In this document: piece by piece, positions 51,440-61,664 of the stretch | How the letters are laid out: each line of letters starts with the position of its first letter | Position numbering within the stretch: the first letter of the stretch is position 1 | Assembly: GCA_902702965.1 (NCBI GenBank) | Contig: CACRXP010000008.1 | Location: 1,812,977-1,876,976, forward strand | Length of the DNA stretch: 64,000 bases | Source: Spirometra erinaceieuropaei | Taxonomy: Eukaryota; Platyhelminthes; Cestoda; Diphyllobothriidea; Diphyllobothriidae | Direction: 5' to 3' | The notes under the pieces: generated by a model | Databases searched by the model: none | What the model saw: the letters and a program-made list of their open reading frames with translations, nothing else | What the model was told of the DNA's origin: nothing | Program-made: the position numbers and the translations under genes

Positions 51440-51895
51440 TTAGTAGAAAACATGCATAAAAATATTCATTCTTTCGCTCATTCGGTAGACAATTACGTCT
51501 TCTACCAATCTTATACTCGAAAGGAGGATAATATTCGGTTTTCAAAACCTTTTCCAAGTCCCGAATAATTTTGAACCCGACCTTCCGTAACACTTGCTTT
51601 CAGGGTTTCCCAACAACAAGCCGTATATTTTCCGCGTACGGTAAACCACGCATTTCTCTGCAGTAATAAATGGGGATCATATAGAGTTCAAAAATGAAGC
51701 AGTAGATCTGATTCATATCGCAAATTTTACAAGCCACATTGGTAAGTGAAAAGACTCGACGATTTATAAACGGCCATTTCACAGTATTTAAAAGTCTCAC
51801 AATAAGAAACTTTTTAAAACCGAATTATGTCCCGCTGTGAGTATAAAATTAGAAGACGTAATAATCTGCCGAATGAACAAAAGAATAACTATGTT
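51440..51895 (-). repeat. dispersed inverted-repeat-ended element R2, copy 2
   Basis: Ends 51450-51560 and 51808-51895 are imperfect inverted repeats of about 100 bp (CATTCGGTAGACAATTACGTCTTC facing its complement). The minus-strand interior encodes VRLLNTVKWPFINRRVFSLTNVACKICDMNQIYC. Homologous to 9280-9760. The right end is interrupted by a SINE insertion. Confidence 0.65.
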
Positions 51896-52084
51896 AGGGG
51901 GCGCTCACCGATCGTTCATACGGAACTCACTCGTTCCGTTGGGCCTTAAGGGCTCTCTCTCGAGCCCAACTAGCAGCCGCACAGCGGCTCATGATATATA
52001 GGCAGAATCGTATTACCGACAAAGACAAGAGAGACAAGTCTCCCCCCTTGTCTTTGTCGGTAATACCATTCTGCCTTTATAAAG
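51896..52084 (-). mobile_element. SINE insertion with 13-bp target duplication and foldback core
   Basis: Flanked by GAATAACTATGTT at 51883-51895 and 52085-52097. Inside is the SINE tail on the minus strand (GGGCGCTCACCGATCG..., CCGCACAGCGGC), then a hairpin whose arms (about 52004-52036 and 52041-52075) carry ACCGACAAAGACAAG and its complement. The tRNA-like head and ribozyme are deleted. The perfect target duplication proves retroposition of this rearranged form, probably via a LINE. Confidence 0.85.
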
Positions 52085-52941
52085 GAATAACTATGTTTGT
52101 GCATGATTTTAATGAAATATAATTGGACTATCGAAAATCCGTGAAAAAAATCTATGCTAAATAAGTCGTCCTTTTTTACAGAGTGTAGATTTTGCATGCA
52201 GCCAGAAGGAAGTTCGTTCGAAATCTGGCATTCTGACCCTGCCAGCACTTGGCCCCCTCTTGAAAGGGGGCCAAGAAGGGGCTATGAGGGGGCTAGCCCC
52301 CTCGTAGTTTTCTCGTCGGTATTGCACTATTAACAGGCATTACTCCGTGAATAAGCGTGCATTTTTCGTTTTAAAATTGTTTTTTGAATAATAAGAAGTA
52401 CCTTTGGTTCTCGGAGGTTGTGCTTTTTACATATCTCGGCAATCCTGATATGAAGCTCGTATTTGTTTAAGTGTGTCAGTTTGCGGCACTTATCTCGCAC
52501 GTGAGCTGCGTTCCTCTCGTCGTGAGTTCTAATACCGTCTACTGTGGTGTACGTGCATACGTTACTGTGGTATGTTACGAACTGTTGTTTTGCTCTCTTT
52601 TATAATATTTTGTTACTTTTGACCTGTAAATTTGTATTATCATTGAATAATTGCCTGTTGATTTAAGCAATATCAATGAGATATCCGTTCTAGCAGAGTC
52701 ATCTGAGAAGCTGCACTTTGAGCCTTTGTTTATCATTTTTGTCATTGACATTAAGTAGAAATGAAGCGTAAGTATTTTGGAATCAACCGGAGCACTGCCT
52801 ATAAGCGAATCCAGCGCCTAAAGAGGGCCTACTATGCTGCAACGGAGGCTGCCCAACCGGTTAATGTTCCATCGGCGTCTACTTTGCCAAGTGACTTTCC
52901 TGAATTAGAAATGCCAGAATTAACGGCTGAGGGTTACACTG

Positions 52942-52980
52942 GTAGGTTTTTCCATCGATGTAGAATATTAGTGGGTGTAG
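52942..52980 (+). other. 39-bp intron, transposase intron 1
   Basis: GTAGGT...GTGTAG. Same position as the 35-bp intron at 32576-32610 in the paralogue, where removal is required to keep the frame. Confidence 0.75.
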
Positions 52981-53593
52981 ATTTTGCAGCCAGCCAAGTG
53001 CAAGTGACGGAAACTGTGGGAAAATCTTTTCTGTCCGGTTTACAAGAACTGTGTCTCAAAACACGAATGCCTCTCTCTATGATGAAGGCTTTATTCGATA
53101 TGCTGCGGCCCTACCACCCAGAAGTCCCCAAGGACCCGCGAACGCTCCTGAAGACTCCCAGAAGTTGTAACGACAAGGTCCTCAGCAACGGGAAGTATGT
53201 CCATCTGGGCATTGAGCGAGCTTTGCTGGATGAGGTAAACCGTCGTCAAACGACTGAAATTCCTGAAATGCGCATCCAATTGCACATTGATGGGATGAAG
53301 TTGTTTAAAGGATCGGGTCAATGCCTTTGGCCAATACTTGCGCGAATTAGTCACCCTGTTATTGGTGATCCCTTCGTCGTTGGTGTATTTTCCGGCTTCG
53401 GCAAACCCGAACCAGTCGACGAGTTTCTTCATGACTGCGTTTGCGAATTGAAAGGACTTCTTGATGGTGGCCTGCGACTCCCAGGTACAGGGGATATTGT
53501 AAAAGTGGAGCTAGGCAATATAATTTGCGATGCCCCTGCCCGCTCCTACATCCGCCAAGTCAAGGCACATAACGGATACTATGGATGCGATAG

Positions 53594-53630
53594 GTAGGTT
53601 TGTTCATCTAGCTAACCTAAATCACTCTAG
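53594..53630 (+). other. 37-bp intron, transposase intron 2
   Basis: GTAGGT...CTCTAG, within an Arg codon after YYGCD. Same position and exactly the same length as 33203-33239 in the paralogue. Confidence 0.85.
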
Positions 53631-54812
53631 GTGCTGCCATGTAGGAATTCCCATAGCTAACCGGATGACATTTCCGCCATATAGTGGGCGTCCTCGAGAC
53701 GATATGTCATTCCGGTTGCGAAAGCAGGCCATGCACCATCGGGGCATATCACCATTCGAGGAGTTACCCATCGACATGGTTGCCTGCTTTCCCATGGACT
53801 ACATGCGCCTAGTATGCCTGGGAGTAATGCGTAAATTGCTGCACATGTGGCGCCTCGGGGTGAAGAAGTTTTCTGCGGCGCTCAATGCGCGGATTGAACA
53901 GTGCAGCAATTGTCTGCCGGCAGAATTTGCTCGGAAGTGCTGAACTCTGGATTGTCTGGAGTATTGGAAGGCGGCCGAATTCCGGCAATTTCTCCTTTAC
54001 ATCGGGCCGGCAGTTTTAAAATCATTTCTTGACCAGGAGCGGTATCAGCACTTCCTCAAGTTGTCTGTTGCCATCTATATATTTTCTCACCCCCGGTTAC
54101 ACATTACGTGCATTGACTTTGCACGCATCCTTTTAAATGGCTTCGTAGAAGACTTCGGCAAGCTGTACAATCCAGCTGACCTGGGTTACAACGTGCATTG
54201 TCTGGTCCGACTTCACGAAGATGTATCGCGGTTCGGAGTGGTAGACAACTTCTCGGCTTTTCGCTTTGAGTCGTTTCTGCAAAACGTCCGCAATTACATT
54301 AAAGGACCGACAAACGTAGCCGCGCAGGTGTACAGGCGCATTAGTGAAAGGCGCCTGCCTGAGTTGTCCACAGGTCCCACGCTGTTGGACGACGATGAGG
54401 GAGTGCCACGGTCTTTGCAGTTGCCCCGCAGCTCTAAGGCCATATTACACAACGGGTATCTCTTGTCGACCCAATCTCCTGACAATGTGGTACTTGTCGG
54501 CGATAGACCGTGCGTACTGACATCCGTGTCGGCTACAGGCATAGTTTACCGCCAGTTTGTTGATTGCCAAGACTGCCTGGATCCTGCATTCCCTTCCTCA
54601 ACTTTACTCATTTTTAAGGCCTCCCATTTGGACAGCAAAGTTTCGAATGCTTCACTCGATGACATTATTTGTAAATACGTTGCGCTACACCTGGACGGTT
54701 GTTTTCACCTAATTCCCATGTTGCATACTTTTTGATTTTTGATCCCCCACTTTTTCCATTTTGCATCCCATGGACATTTTTCGGTTCTACATTTTGTGGA
54801 CACTACTTACAG

Positions 54813-55841
54813 ATGTATGCGGTTGTTGAGTTTTTGAATGATAAATCTGTGGCGGCCGTGCCGAAGAGTTGGTTCCACAGCGAGGACTGTGTGATGTGGG
54901 TTAAGAACCACAAGCTACGTGACCGGCTACTTGTGAATAACGAAAGGCCTCCAGAAGGCACAAAGATTTACCCGGTCCGTTTGCTGAAGAATGACCTCTC
55001 ACTGGACAGAGCGCTTCGGCTAGAAAGAAAGGCTGTAGAGACTGACGATCTTTCCCACTCCGAGCCTACCGAATTAGGCCGAGGGATGAGGAGAAAGTAA
55101 GTGTTTGCTTTTCATTAATTTATCTTTGTAGGTTTGTGCGCCAGCTCACCTCAGACGACGACGAGGATGATGATGAGGAAGAAATAGCTGCACAAAGAGC
55201 AAGACAAGATCGTCTATTAACTGCTTGGCCCACGCCGCCACGCATTCTCCAGTAAGAATCTGTGTATATTATACCAACTTTTAGACCACGCAATACTTCG
55301 GAAAATACACCTTGGTGGAGAGACTGCAGCCAACCTACGCCACCAAGGGCTAATCAGTACGCCGTTTCTTTTAAAGTTTACTTTAGGCCGCCCCTGGAAC
55401 CCTGCACGAGCGCGTTTGACAAAAGGTTATCACATGTGCAGCACGATGGTGAATGCGTCCGGTAAGACTGTTCTGAATCTTGATGACATGCGAGTAGACA
55501 AAAAGTTGATTACATTGCTGAGGAACTCGTCGAACTACGTGCTGACATAACGCAGGTTAAGGCTACAATGGCCGAAATTTTAAAGGCCATTCAGGATTTA
55601 CGTCTGTCAGCTGAAGCGAGGCATCCTTCACTGACGTTGCCTCTGTGTACGAAGGAGGCCTACAAGGCTTTCGTCAGTGAGCTAGAGAATAATGCTAGTT
55701 TCGCTCAAGACGCGGTATGTACATATACTGACACTTCTTTATTTGAATGGATTGTAGATTAAACGTCTGGAAATTACAGACGGGCGAAACGAGAAAGAGT
55801 TCGTCAGAAATCTACTGACAACTCTACTCGAGGTAACTTAA
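54813..55841 (+). CDS. second transposon gene, DUF4806-like, five exons
   Basis: ATG at 54813. Exons 54813-55096, 55132-55251, 55285-55461, 55495-55714, 55758-55841; GT..AG introns of 35, 33, 33 and 43 bp. All four junctions keep one frame of about 294 codons. N-terminus MYAVVEFLNDKSVAAVPKSWF and YPVRLLKND, an acidic tract (SDDDEDDDEEE), a helical stretch IAEELVELRADITQVKATMAEILKAIQDL that looks coiled-coil, then SLTLPLCTKEAYKAFVSELENNASFAQDAIKRLEI, similar to DUF4806 ends of insect and cnidarian transposon proteins. Starts 77 nt after the transposase stop. Role unknown; perhaps a DNA-binding partner as TNP1 is in plant CACTA elements (inference). Confidence 0.75.
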
Positions 55842-55929
55842 ATTGTATAGAATATTGTTGCAGGCTGACTAGATTTAAAACCTTACTTAATTAATCTTTG
55901 TGAAATAAAACGCATTTTGGAATTCCGAT

Positions 55930-56140
55930 GGACATTTTATGACTTAGCCGACCAGATGTGCGAGAAGAAAACTCGAAATCGATTTCTTTTCTCCTTTGAC
56001 TAACCAGGCCGGTATGTGTTCACGTAATCTTTTTCCCAGGCGTCTCGTTGTACGGCCAATATATCCCGTTCCGAAATATAGGGGAGCGCACTGCAAAGTC
56101 CACCATGACAACTGCAGAGAAGAAAGACTTATTTATAAGA
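55930..56140 (-). pseudogene. GIY-YIG fragment (retroelement), minus
   Basis: Minus strand: CAPLYFGTGYIGRTTRRLGKRLREHIPAWLVKGEKKSISSFLLAHLVG then stop. GYIGR and REH are GIY-YIG motif residues. Same family as 61740-61960 on the plus strand, distinct from PLE-A, B, C. The RT part is missing. Confidence 0.75.
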
Positions 56141-56466
56141 CTGCCTTTTCAAGGGGACGCAGCAAGTGACCTAGTAAGGTCAAGGTCAAACCGCTGGTTT
56201 TAAATTTGAAGATAAGTGGAGGATATTATTTTAAGTGGTTTTTCTGTGAGAACTAACGATTTTAGTACCTGTTTTTTTGTTTGAATTTCCTTAAATACAG
56301 GCGTTTTCTCTAAAAACTGCCTGCTGCCATCTCCTTTGGAGTTTTGCTAGTCTATGCCCGTTGTTCACTAATCGCACTTTGCAATTCTCATTTTGTGCAC
56401 CCGATTTATCTCTAACTGTTGTAATTTATTTTTACATCGTTAGCCTCTAGCTGAAATTCAGTCAAC

Positions 56467-57597
56467 TTGTCTGCCAGAAGTTTTCTTAATCACAAATTGC
56501 CTCGAGACAAGATGAGACCAAAAGTCACAGGTCGACGTAAGCTCTCGGCTCTTGTAAGTAAACATGGCCTAACTATACGTAAGTCAGAAGCTTTACATAA
56601 ATCTAAGTCAGATGATATTACTAGTCAGTCGTCACCCGTTGTAATTGGTCGGCAGCTTAATCTGTCTGCACTTGACCACTGCAATGGCTTTATGCAAAAG
56701 TTTGGCTCTTTGCTGACAATTCTTGGACATTTATTCGATGGGAACATCTCCGATATTCTCTCTGAAGAATGTAGGCGTCTCAACTCACTTGTTCACCTGA
56801 TCGCCAGTGAATCTAGTGATAGACAGAAGCGTTCTTACAACTTCCTGCTAAAAAATGTTCCTCGATCTGCTCGGCCAATTGATGTTGCGACCAGTTTCCT
56901 GTATTCATGTGGTTTCAACTATAAAATAGCTAATGCCAAACGCTTGTCCTCCCGTAGTACAAATCCACCCATCTTAGTCAAATTGTTTTCATCAATCGAA
57001 GTTGACACAATCTTTACTCATCGAGAGCGTGTCACTGCGTACCTAGAAAAGGCAAAATTTTTCCTTTGTCATGATCTTACTTCTATGGAGCGTAGAATCG
57101 GGTCTCTATTCTCACGTAAATCTACTGCTTCTCAGTCTAATGCTCCCCAACTCGGTCATAATACAAGTGGCCGTAAGGATTCAGCTTCTCCTACTCCTGC
57201 GACATCTGACTCCCCCCTTCCTCTTTCTCCTACATCTCCATCTCACTCAAGCCACTTGACGCATTTGCCTGCCACTAAACTTGCAGCAGCAGCAGCAGCA
57301 GCAGCCCCATTTGTCGTTTCGTATCCTCCGGATATTCCCGCTGAGACACATGAAAATCCGTCTACATCAGCTAGACCGAAAACTTCTATTGTCCAACTGG
57401 GTGCTGTAAGGTCTACAGCTAAGCCACCCGTGGCTTGGCGTCAGAACGGTGAGACTCGAAAATTGAATCAGACTCCGACCCAAAAGATAGGTAGTACAGT
57501 TCCATTTAGGGGTACGACGCCTTCTCTTAGATCTAACAAGTCTGTTCAGCCCAGCACGTCTACATACCACGCAGCTGCAAATTATATCCCCGAATAG
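56467..57597 (+). CDS. LINE ORF1 protein
   Basis: 376 codons from an initiator read at 56467 (the first clear ATG is at 56512). Middle part SSDRQKRSYNFLLKNVPRSARPIDVATSFLYSCGFNYKIANAKRL...PPILVKLFSSIEVDTIFTHRERV resembles the RRM-like nucleic-acid-binding unit of LINE ORF1 proteins. The C-terminal third is Ser/Thr/Pro-rich with an eight-alanine run encoded by (GCA)n at about 57283-57306. Presumed role: binding LINE RNA. No zinc knuckle seen. Confidence 0.75.
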   Translation: MSARSFLNHKLPRDKMRPKVTGRRKLSALVSKHGLTIRKSEALHKSKSDDITSQSSPVVIGRQLNLSALDHCNGFMQKFGSLLTILGHLFDGNISDILSEECRRLNSLVHLIASESSDRQKRSYNFLLKNVPRSARPIDVATSFLYSCGFNYKIANAKRLSSRSTNPPILVKLFSSIEVDTIFTHRERVTAYLEKAKFFLCHDLTSMERRIGSLFSRKSTASQSNAPQLGHNTSGRKDSASPTPATSDSPLPLSPTSPSHSSHLTHLPATKLAAAAAAAAPFVVSYPPDIPAETHENPSTSARPKTSIVQLGAVRSTAKPPVAWRQNGETRKLNQTPTQKIGSTVPFRGTTPSLRSNKSVQPSTSTYHAAANYIPE

Positions 57598-57661
57598 TTA
57601 TCTGTCCTGCGTACCGGTTACTTATCAAAGCCCTACTATATATCCAGCAAATAATTCATAC

Positions 57662-58702
57662 ATGAATTGCCCTAAATCAAATATGCCCCAACCTAGTTCA
57701 GGCTTCCCACCACTTAAGGCCAATTGCACTCAGGTACGTCAAACTATCTCCTTTGACTTCCAACCTAGACCTGGTTTCCCACTATTTCATTCTTTTTGTG
57801 GCCTACCCTCGCCCATTAGCCCCTACTTTCCTTCTAGCCTCCCTCCTCCTCCTCCCCTATCTCCATTATTTAACTACCAACAAGTCTATCCATGTTCTAA
57901 CTCCCCTAGCATTCCAATGTTTGAAAACTATATCCCCACCTCCTTTAGGTCTCATACTCAGCCTTCTCTTGCTGACTCCCCGTACGTCAATAACTCTAAA
58001 TTAACTGGTACTTACTCTCCAAGTGTCATTAATTCGCGGCTTACATATCCGCCCCCAAATTTTTTAAATACCGTCGAAAATAGCATTGCCGTTCGAAACA
58101 CATTAGATATTATATTATTGAATGCCAGATCTTTTATTAACAAGATAGTCCAAATCAGACCCATTGCTCTGGAAATGACGCCTGATATTATATGTGTAAC
58201 TGAATCTTGGACACATTCTCTAATTCCTGACTCTGTCCTTCTCATAGATGACTTCAATTTTTACCGCCAAGACCGCACGACTAGGCGTGGGGGTGGTAGT
58301 TTTCTTTATCTTAAATCCTACCTAAAGCACTCTGCCTATTACTTGGATGTTTCCTTATTCACGGGAAACTTCTGCTTTGCATCTGTTATTCTCTCGCCGC
58401 AAAGAAAGGCAATTATTGGCTGTATCTACAATCCCCCAAGTTCTTTAGCCAGTGATGATTCTCAACTTTGTGAAATCTTTAAATTAATTTCGGAAGCTGC
58501 TTTCGATGTTAAAATAATCACTGGGGACTTTAACCTTCCTGAAATAGAATGGATTTCCAATAGCTGCCCACCCAGATTCCAGCCCTTTCAAGTTATTGTC
58601 AATTTTTCTAATTGGTCCCAACTGGTGCGCTCTCCAACAAGAGATAATCACATTTTAGATCTAATCTTTACCAATGACATTGCTCCTCTTTCTGTTGTTT
58701 AA
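57662..58702 (+). CDS. LINE ORF2 part 1: endonuclease
   Basis: Pro-rich leader, then an apurinic-type endonuclease: DIILLNARSFINK, ITPD-like DIICVTESWTHSLI, RRGGGSFLYLK, IIGCIYNPPSSL, IITGDFNLPEIEW, DNHILDLIFTND. It nicks the target for primed reverse transcription. The frame ends at TAA 58700-58702; a one-base deletion near 58700 separates it from RT, which reads KKDLFDSDHVL in the next frame. Confidence 0.85.
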   Translation: MNCPKSNMPQPSSGFPPLKANCTQVRQTISFDFQPRPGFPLFHSFCGLPSPISPYFPSSLPPPPPLSPLFNYQQVYPCSNSPSIPMFENYIPTSFRSHTQPSLADSPYVNNSKLTGTYSPSVINSRLTYPPPNFLNTVENSIAVRNTLDIILLNARSFINKIVQIRPIALEMTPDIICVTESWTHSLIPDSVLLIDDFNFYRQDRTTRRGGGSFLYLKSYLKHSAYYLDVSLFTGNFCFASVILSPQRKAIIGCIYNPPSSLASDDSQLCEIFKLISEAAFDVKIITGDFNLPEIEWISNSCPPRFQPFQVIVNFSNWSQLVRSPTRDNHILDLIFTNDIAPLSVV

Positions 58703-60879
58703 AAAAGGACCTCTTTGACAGTGACCACGTATTAATTCATTGTTGCTCACCGCTTGCCTTTTCAAAAAAGACAAGCGTCGTTCGGACTTACATGAACTAC
58801 GACTGCGTAGATAGCGACTTAATAAATAACTGTATGAGATCTTTGGATTGGTGTGACTTCCGCACTTGTAGCGATGCAACCATTCTTCATGATGTCATGT
58901 CCAATGTTTCCAAGGACATCCTAGAGTTTGTGCCACGTAGATATATCAAGCCTAATTCTTCACATTCCCTTGTTCCTCATTTTCTTCAGAACAGACTGAA
59001 AAAGTTGAGGCGACAACTGCGTGACCTTTCCACTATTTCCTTATCAGTTCATCTTACAATCACAGAGATTTTTGAAATGGCCTCAAGGATGCGCCAAGCG
59101 CGCGACAGGCAAAGAGAATCAATTGCTCTCAGTGGTTCGAACCCTGGCAAATCCGTCGCTAACATCTTCCGTCATCGGTCCTCCTTTAAGCGTGGTCATG
59201 AACTTCCACCCATGCTAAATGATAACAAAGTCTTCCTCACCGATGACACTGACAAGGCGGAGTTGTTTAGTGCTTTCTTTGCAAAACACCTTGCTACCGA
59301 GTCCGATCCGGTCCCTTTCTTTCCATCACTTTCAGATAGGACACTGAGTTCAATTGATGTCTCCTCAGATCTCATTAAGAAACACACAAGTCGTTTGAAA
59401 TACTCACACTGTTCAGGAAGGACGGGATTCCAAATTCGATTATTAAACAAGTGTCTGACCTTCCATATTGCTAGTCATTTATTCTCGGTTTATATTTCAA
59501 AAGGATTCCTTCCTGAAACATGTAAAACGTCAATTACCATTCCCGTTTTCAAGTCAGGATCTCGGTCCGATGTTAATAATTATCGGGGCGTGCACAAAAC
59601 GCCGTCTCTAGCAAAACTTCTTGAAAGGATTATTTTTAATGAAATTCTTGACTTCTGTCTAGCTAATCGGCTTCTGAGCTCTAGTCAGCATGGATTTTTA
59701 CCTAAACGATCCTGCGAAATATGTCACTTGGCTTTTCTTAATCTAATCACTTCTCTTCGTAATGAACGGCAGTCAGTGGTAGTTATTTACTTTGATCTTA
59801 GCAAAGCCTTTGACAAGGTGCCCCATACACGTCTTTTAGTAAAATTGGAAGCTCTCGGCATCCGGCCGCCTCTACTCGACTTCATCAGGTCCTATCTGTC
59901 CAACCGTTATCAGAAAGTCATGGTCGGTAATAGCTACTCGACACCCCACTCGATCACGAGTGGCGTACTTCAAGGCACGGTCCTGGGTCCGCTACTCTTC
60001 CTTCTGTACATCAATGATATTTCGACTGGACTCGGAAATTCGCAAACTTTTACGTATGCCGATGACCTCAAGCGTGTTTACTCATACTCTAGGCACACCG
60101 CAAATGTTTTTGTTGAAAAAATTAATGCCGATCTACTACGCTTAAGCAGATGGGTTTCGACATGGCAGATGGAGTTTTTATCATTCAAGTGTAGTTTTAT
60201 GTCGTTTGGTCCTACCAAACTTCCTGGTCCCATAATTTTTCAGAATAACCCACTCTCAGAATGCCTCACCATAAAGGACCAAGGTATAAGTTATACAAAT
60301 AAACGTTCTTTATCACTTCATGCAGATAGAATCTCTGCCAAAGCCGCGCAGATGTGTGGATTCATATCGCATAATTTTTTCCTTCCGGAAATGAAGCTGA
60401 AACTTTATCAAATGTTTGTTCTTCCAGTCCTGGAATACTGCTGTCCTTTCTTCGGTTTATTGAACGCCTGCGACCGTAATAAAATCGAAAATGTTCAGAG
60501 GGTTTTCACCCGGAAACCGTTCACTGAAGCTTCGTCCAATATTTCTTATGCTCAGAGATGTCAGCTGGCGAACATTAAGTTTTTGTTGGTAAGAAGACTC
60601 GAAGCTGGCCTTTGCTTCCTTTTTCGCATCAACTCTAGCTCCAGTCTTCCGCACATTGACACTCTCACTCCGAGAGATCGGTCTTATGCCACGCGCAACT
60701 CCTGCATGGTGATTACGCCGCCTCTTTGTACTACATCTAAGCGCTCCCTCTTCTTTGCTTCCAAATATGCCTTCCTTTGGAATAATCTTCCGCCTGAAAT
60801 TAGATTATCGCCGAAGTTACTGGTATTCAGGTCCAAATTACGTAAACGCCTTACATCGGAAAGCATAAAGACACTGTAA
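58702..60879 (+). CDS. LINE ORF2 part 2: reverse transcriptase
   Basis: In frame from about 58702; first ATG 58792 (695 codons). RT motifs: TSITIPVFKSGSRSDVNNYRGV, QHGFLPKRSCE, VVIYFDLSKAFDKVPH, SGVLQGTVLGPLLFLLYINDIS, TYADDLKRVYS (YADD at 60055-60066), MEFLSFKCSFMSFG, then the CR1-style C-terminus MFVLPVLEYCCPFFGLLNACDRNKIENVQR and AFLWNNLPPEIR. No further break. The frame would be joined to the endonuclease in an intact element. Confidence 0.9.
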   Translation, partial: KKDLFDSDHVLIHCCSPLAFSKKTSVVRTYMNYDCVDSDLINNCMRSLDWCDFRTCSDATILHDVMSNVSKDILEFVPRRYIKPNSSHSLVPHFLQNRLKKLRRQLRDLSTISLSVHLTITEIFEMASRMRQARDRQRESIALSGSNPGKSVANIFRHRSSFKRGHELPPMLNDNKVFLTDDTDKAELFSAFFAKHLATESDPVPFFPSLSDRTLSSIDVSSDLIKKHTSRLKYSHCSGRTGFQIRLLNKCLTFHIASHLFSVYISKGFLPETCKTSITIPVFKSGSRSDVNNYRGVHKTPSLAKLLERIIFNEILDFCLANRLLSSSQHGFLPKRSCEICHLAFLNLITSLRNERQSVVVIYFDLSKAFDKVPHTRLLVKLEALGIRPPLLDFIRSYLSNRYQKVMVGNSYSTPHSITSGVLQGTVLGPLLFLLYINDISTGLGNSQTFTYADDLKRVYSYSRHTANVFVEKINADLLRLSRWVSTWQMEFLSFKCSFMSFGPTKLPGPIIFQNNPLSECLTIKDQGISYTNKRSLSLHADRISAKAAQMCGFISHNFFLPEMKLKLYQMFVLPVLEYCCPFFGLLNACDRNKIENVQRVFTRKPFTEASSNISYAQRCQLANIKFLLVRRLEAGLCFLFRINSSSSLPHIDTLTPRDRSYATRNSCMVITPPLCTTSKRSLFFASKYAFLWNNLPPEIRLSPKLLVFRSKLRKRLTSESIKTL

Positions 60880-61639
60880 ACGGTCTCATTCCCGAACACT
60901 CAGGTTGTTGACTTCGAGAAGGGTCCTCCTGGGATTAAGTGGTAGATTAAGTGGTAACTCTTAATTATATCACTAGAAACCCCTGTTTTGAATTGGTTTC
61001 TTAATCCACTGCTATCACTCCTCCCCCATAGCGACAATTTTCGCGGTTTTTGATGTCATCTCCCGCATTCCGACCTCATGCGGTCTGTTGGCGCTCAGGG
61101 CGTAACCCTCAGTATTCGCCGTCTACTAGTAGTTCGGTCGTACCTCCCTTCCTCACTGCTCGGCTGAGCTCGAAGCGTGCTGCGGCCGATCGCATCTGGG
61201 TTCCTCTCGTCTGGCCTCTTTGACGCGGCGTACCAATCCGGCCCAGACTATCTCAATTGTGAATCCCGTATACAATGCCATATGCAAGCCAGTCCTGGCT
61301 GACCCATATTCGTACCCATCAAGGCTGACATTTATTGCTACCCTGACGATGACCGACAACATTCCGTTATATACCGCCACCTACAGGCCAGTCCTGCTCG
61401 CTTTTTTCTATCATTATTTTTCTGGAGGGGTTTTTTTTCTCCTGTAAAATCAATCCAATCATTTTTAACTTTTAGTAAGGAGTTTTTTTTCACCCCTCAA
61501 TCATCATGTTTCTCAATGGACTTCTAATTCAGAAACTATGAATTGTATTTGTAAAGATTCGGCCTATTTCGTATAAAACTAGCATGCAAATTTATTTTAA
61601 CTTGCTTTGATTGGACCCCGACGGGTCGTTAATAAAAAT
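60880..61639 (+). other. LINE 3' untranslated region
   Basis: Between the RT stop and the (TCTA)n tail. Contains short homopolymer runs (T8 at 61431 and 61485) and the conserved terminus also present at 37246 and 42050. Confidence 0.7.
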
Positions 61640-61664
61640 TATCTATCTATCTAAGGCTTCTGAA

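Larger units (their letters stand above)
52761..54735 (+). pseudogene. TNP2-like transposase, one stop codon
   Basis: Three exons by inspection: 52761-52941, 52981-53593, 53631-54735, with GT..AG introns of 39 and 37 bp; the frame is kept throughout, giving about 632 residues with one in-frame TGA at 53941-53943 (probably CGA to TGA). N-terminus KRKYFGINRSTAYKRIQRLKRAYYAATE, then VPKDPRTLLKTPRS, IQLHIDGMKLFKGSGQCLWPIL, VVGVFSGFGKPEP, VKAHNGYYGCDRCCH, NRMTFP, HRGISPFEELPIDMVACFPMDYM, LVCLGVMRKLLHMW, EYWKAAEFRQFLLYIGP, DLGYNVHCLVRLHEDVSRFGVVDNFSAFRFESFLQNVRNYIKGP. This block order is that of animal transposase-domain proteins related to CACTA TNP2; the exact superfamily is inference. Confidence 0.85.
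52244..55860 (+). mobile_element. TNP2-like DNA transposon, nearly intact copy
   Basis: Left terminus CCCTGCCAGCACTTGGCCCC with a GC-rich palindromic cluster at 52256-52310, paralogous to the element at 31905. It contains two genes: the transposase (52761-54735) and a second multi-exon gene (54813-55841). A matching right terminus was not found before the PLE scrap at 55930, so the 3' end is lost or too diverged. Confidence 0.75.
56150..61655 (+). mobile_element. CR1-like LINE, nearly full length
   Basis: 5' UTR (about 56150-56466), ORF1, ORF2 (endonuclease plus RT), 3' UTR of about 750 bp with the conserved terminus GGACCCCGACGGGTCGTTAATA and a (TCTA)n tail at 61640-61653. One frameshift in ORF2 is the only visible lesion. 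Truncated relatives lie at 37246-39085 and 42012-42105. Assignment to CR1 rather than a sister clade rests on the ORF1/ORF2 layout and RT style. Confidence 0.85.
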
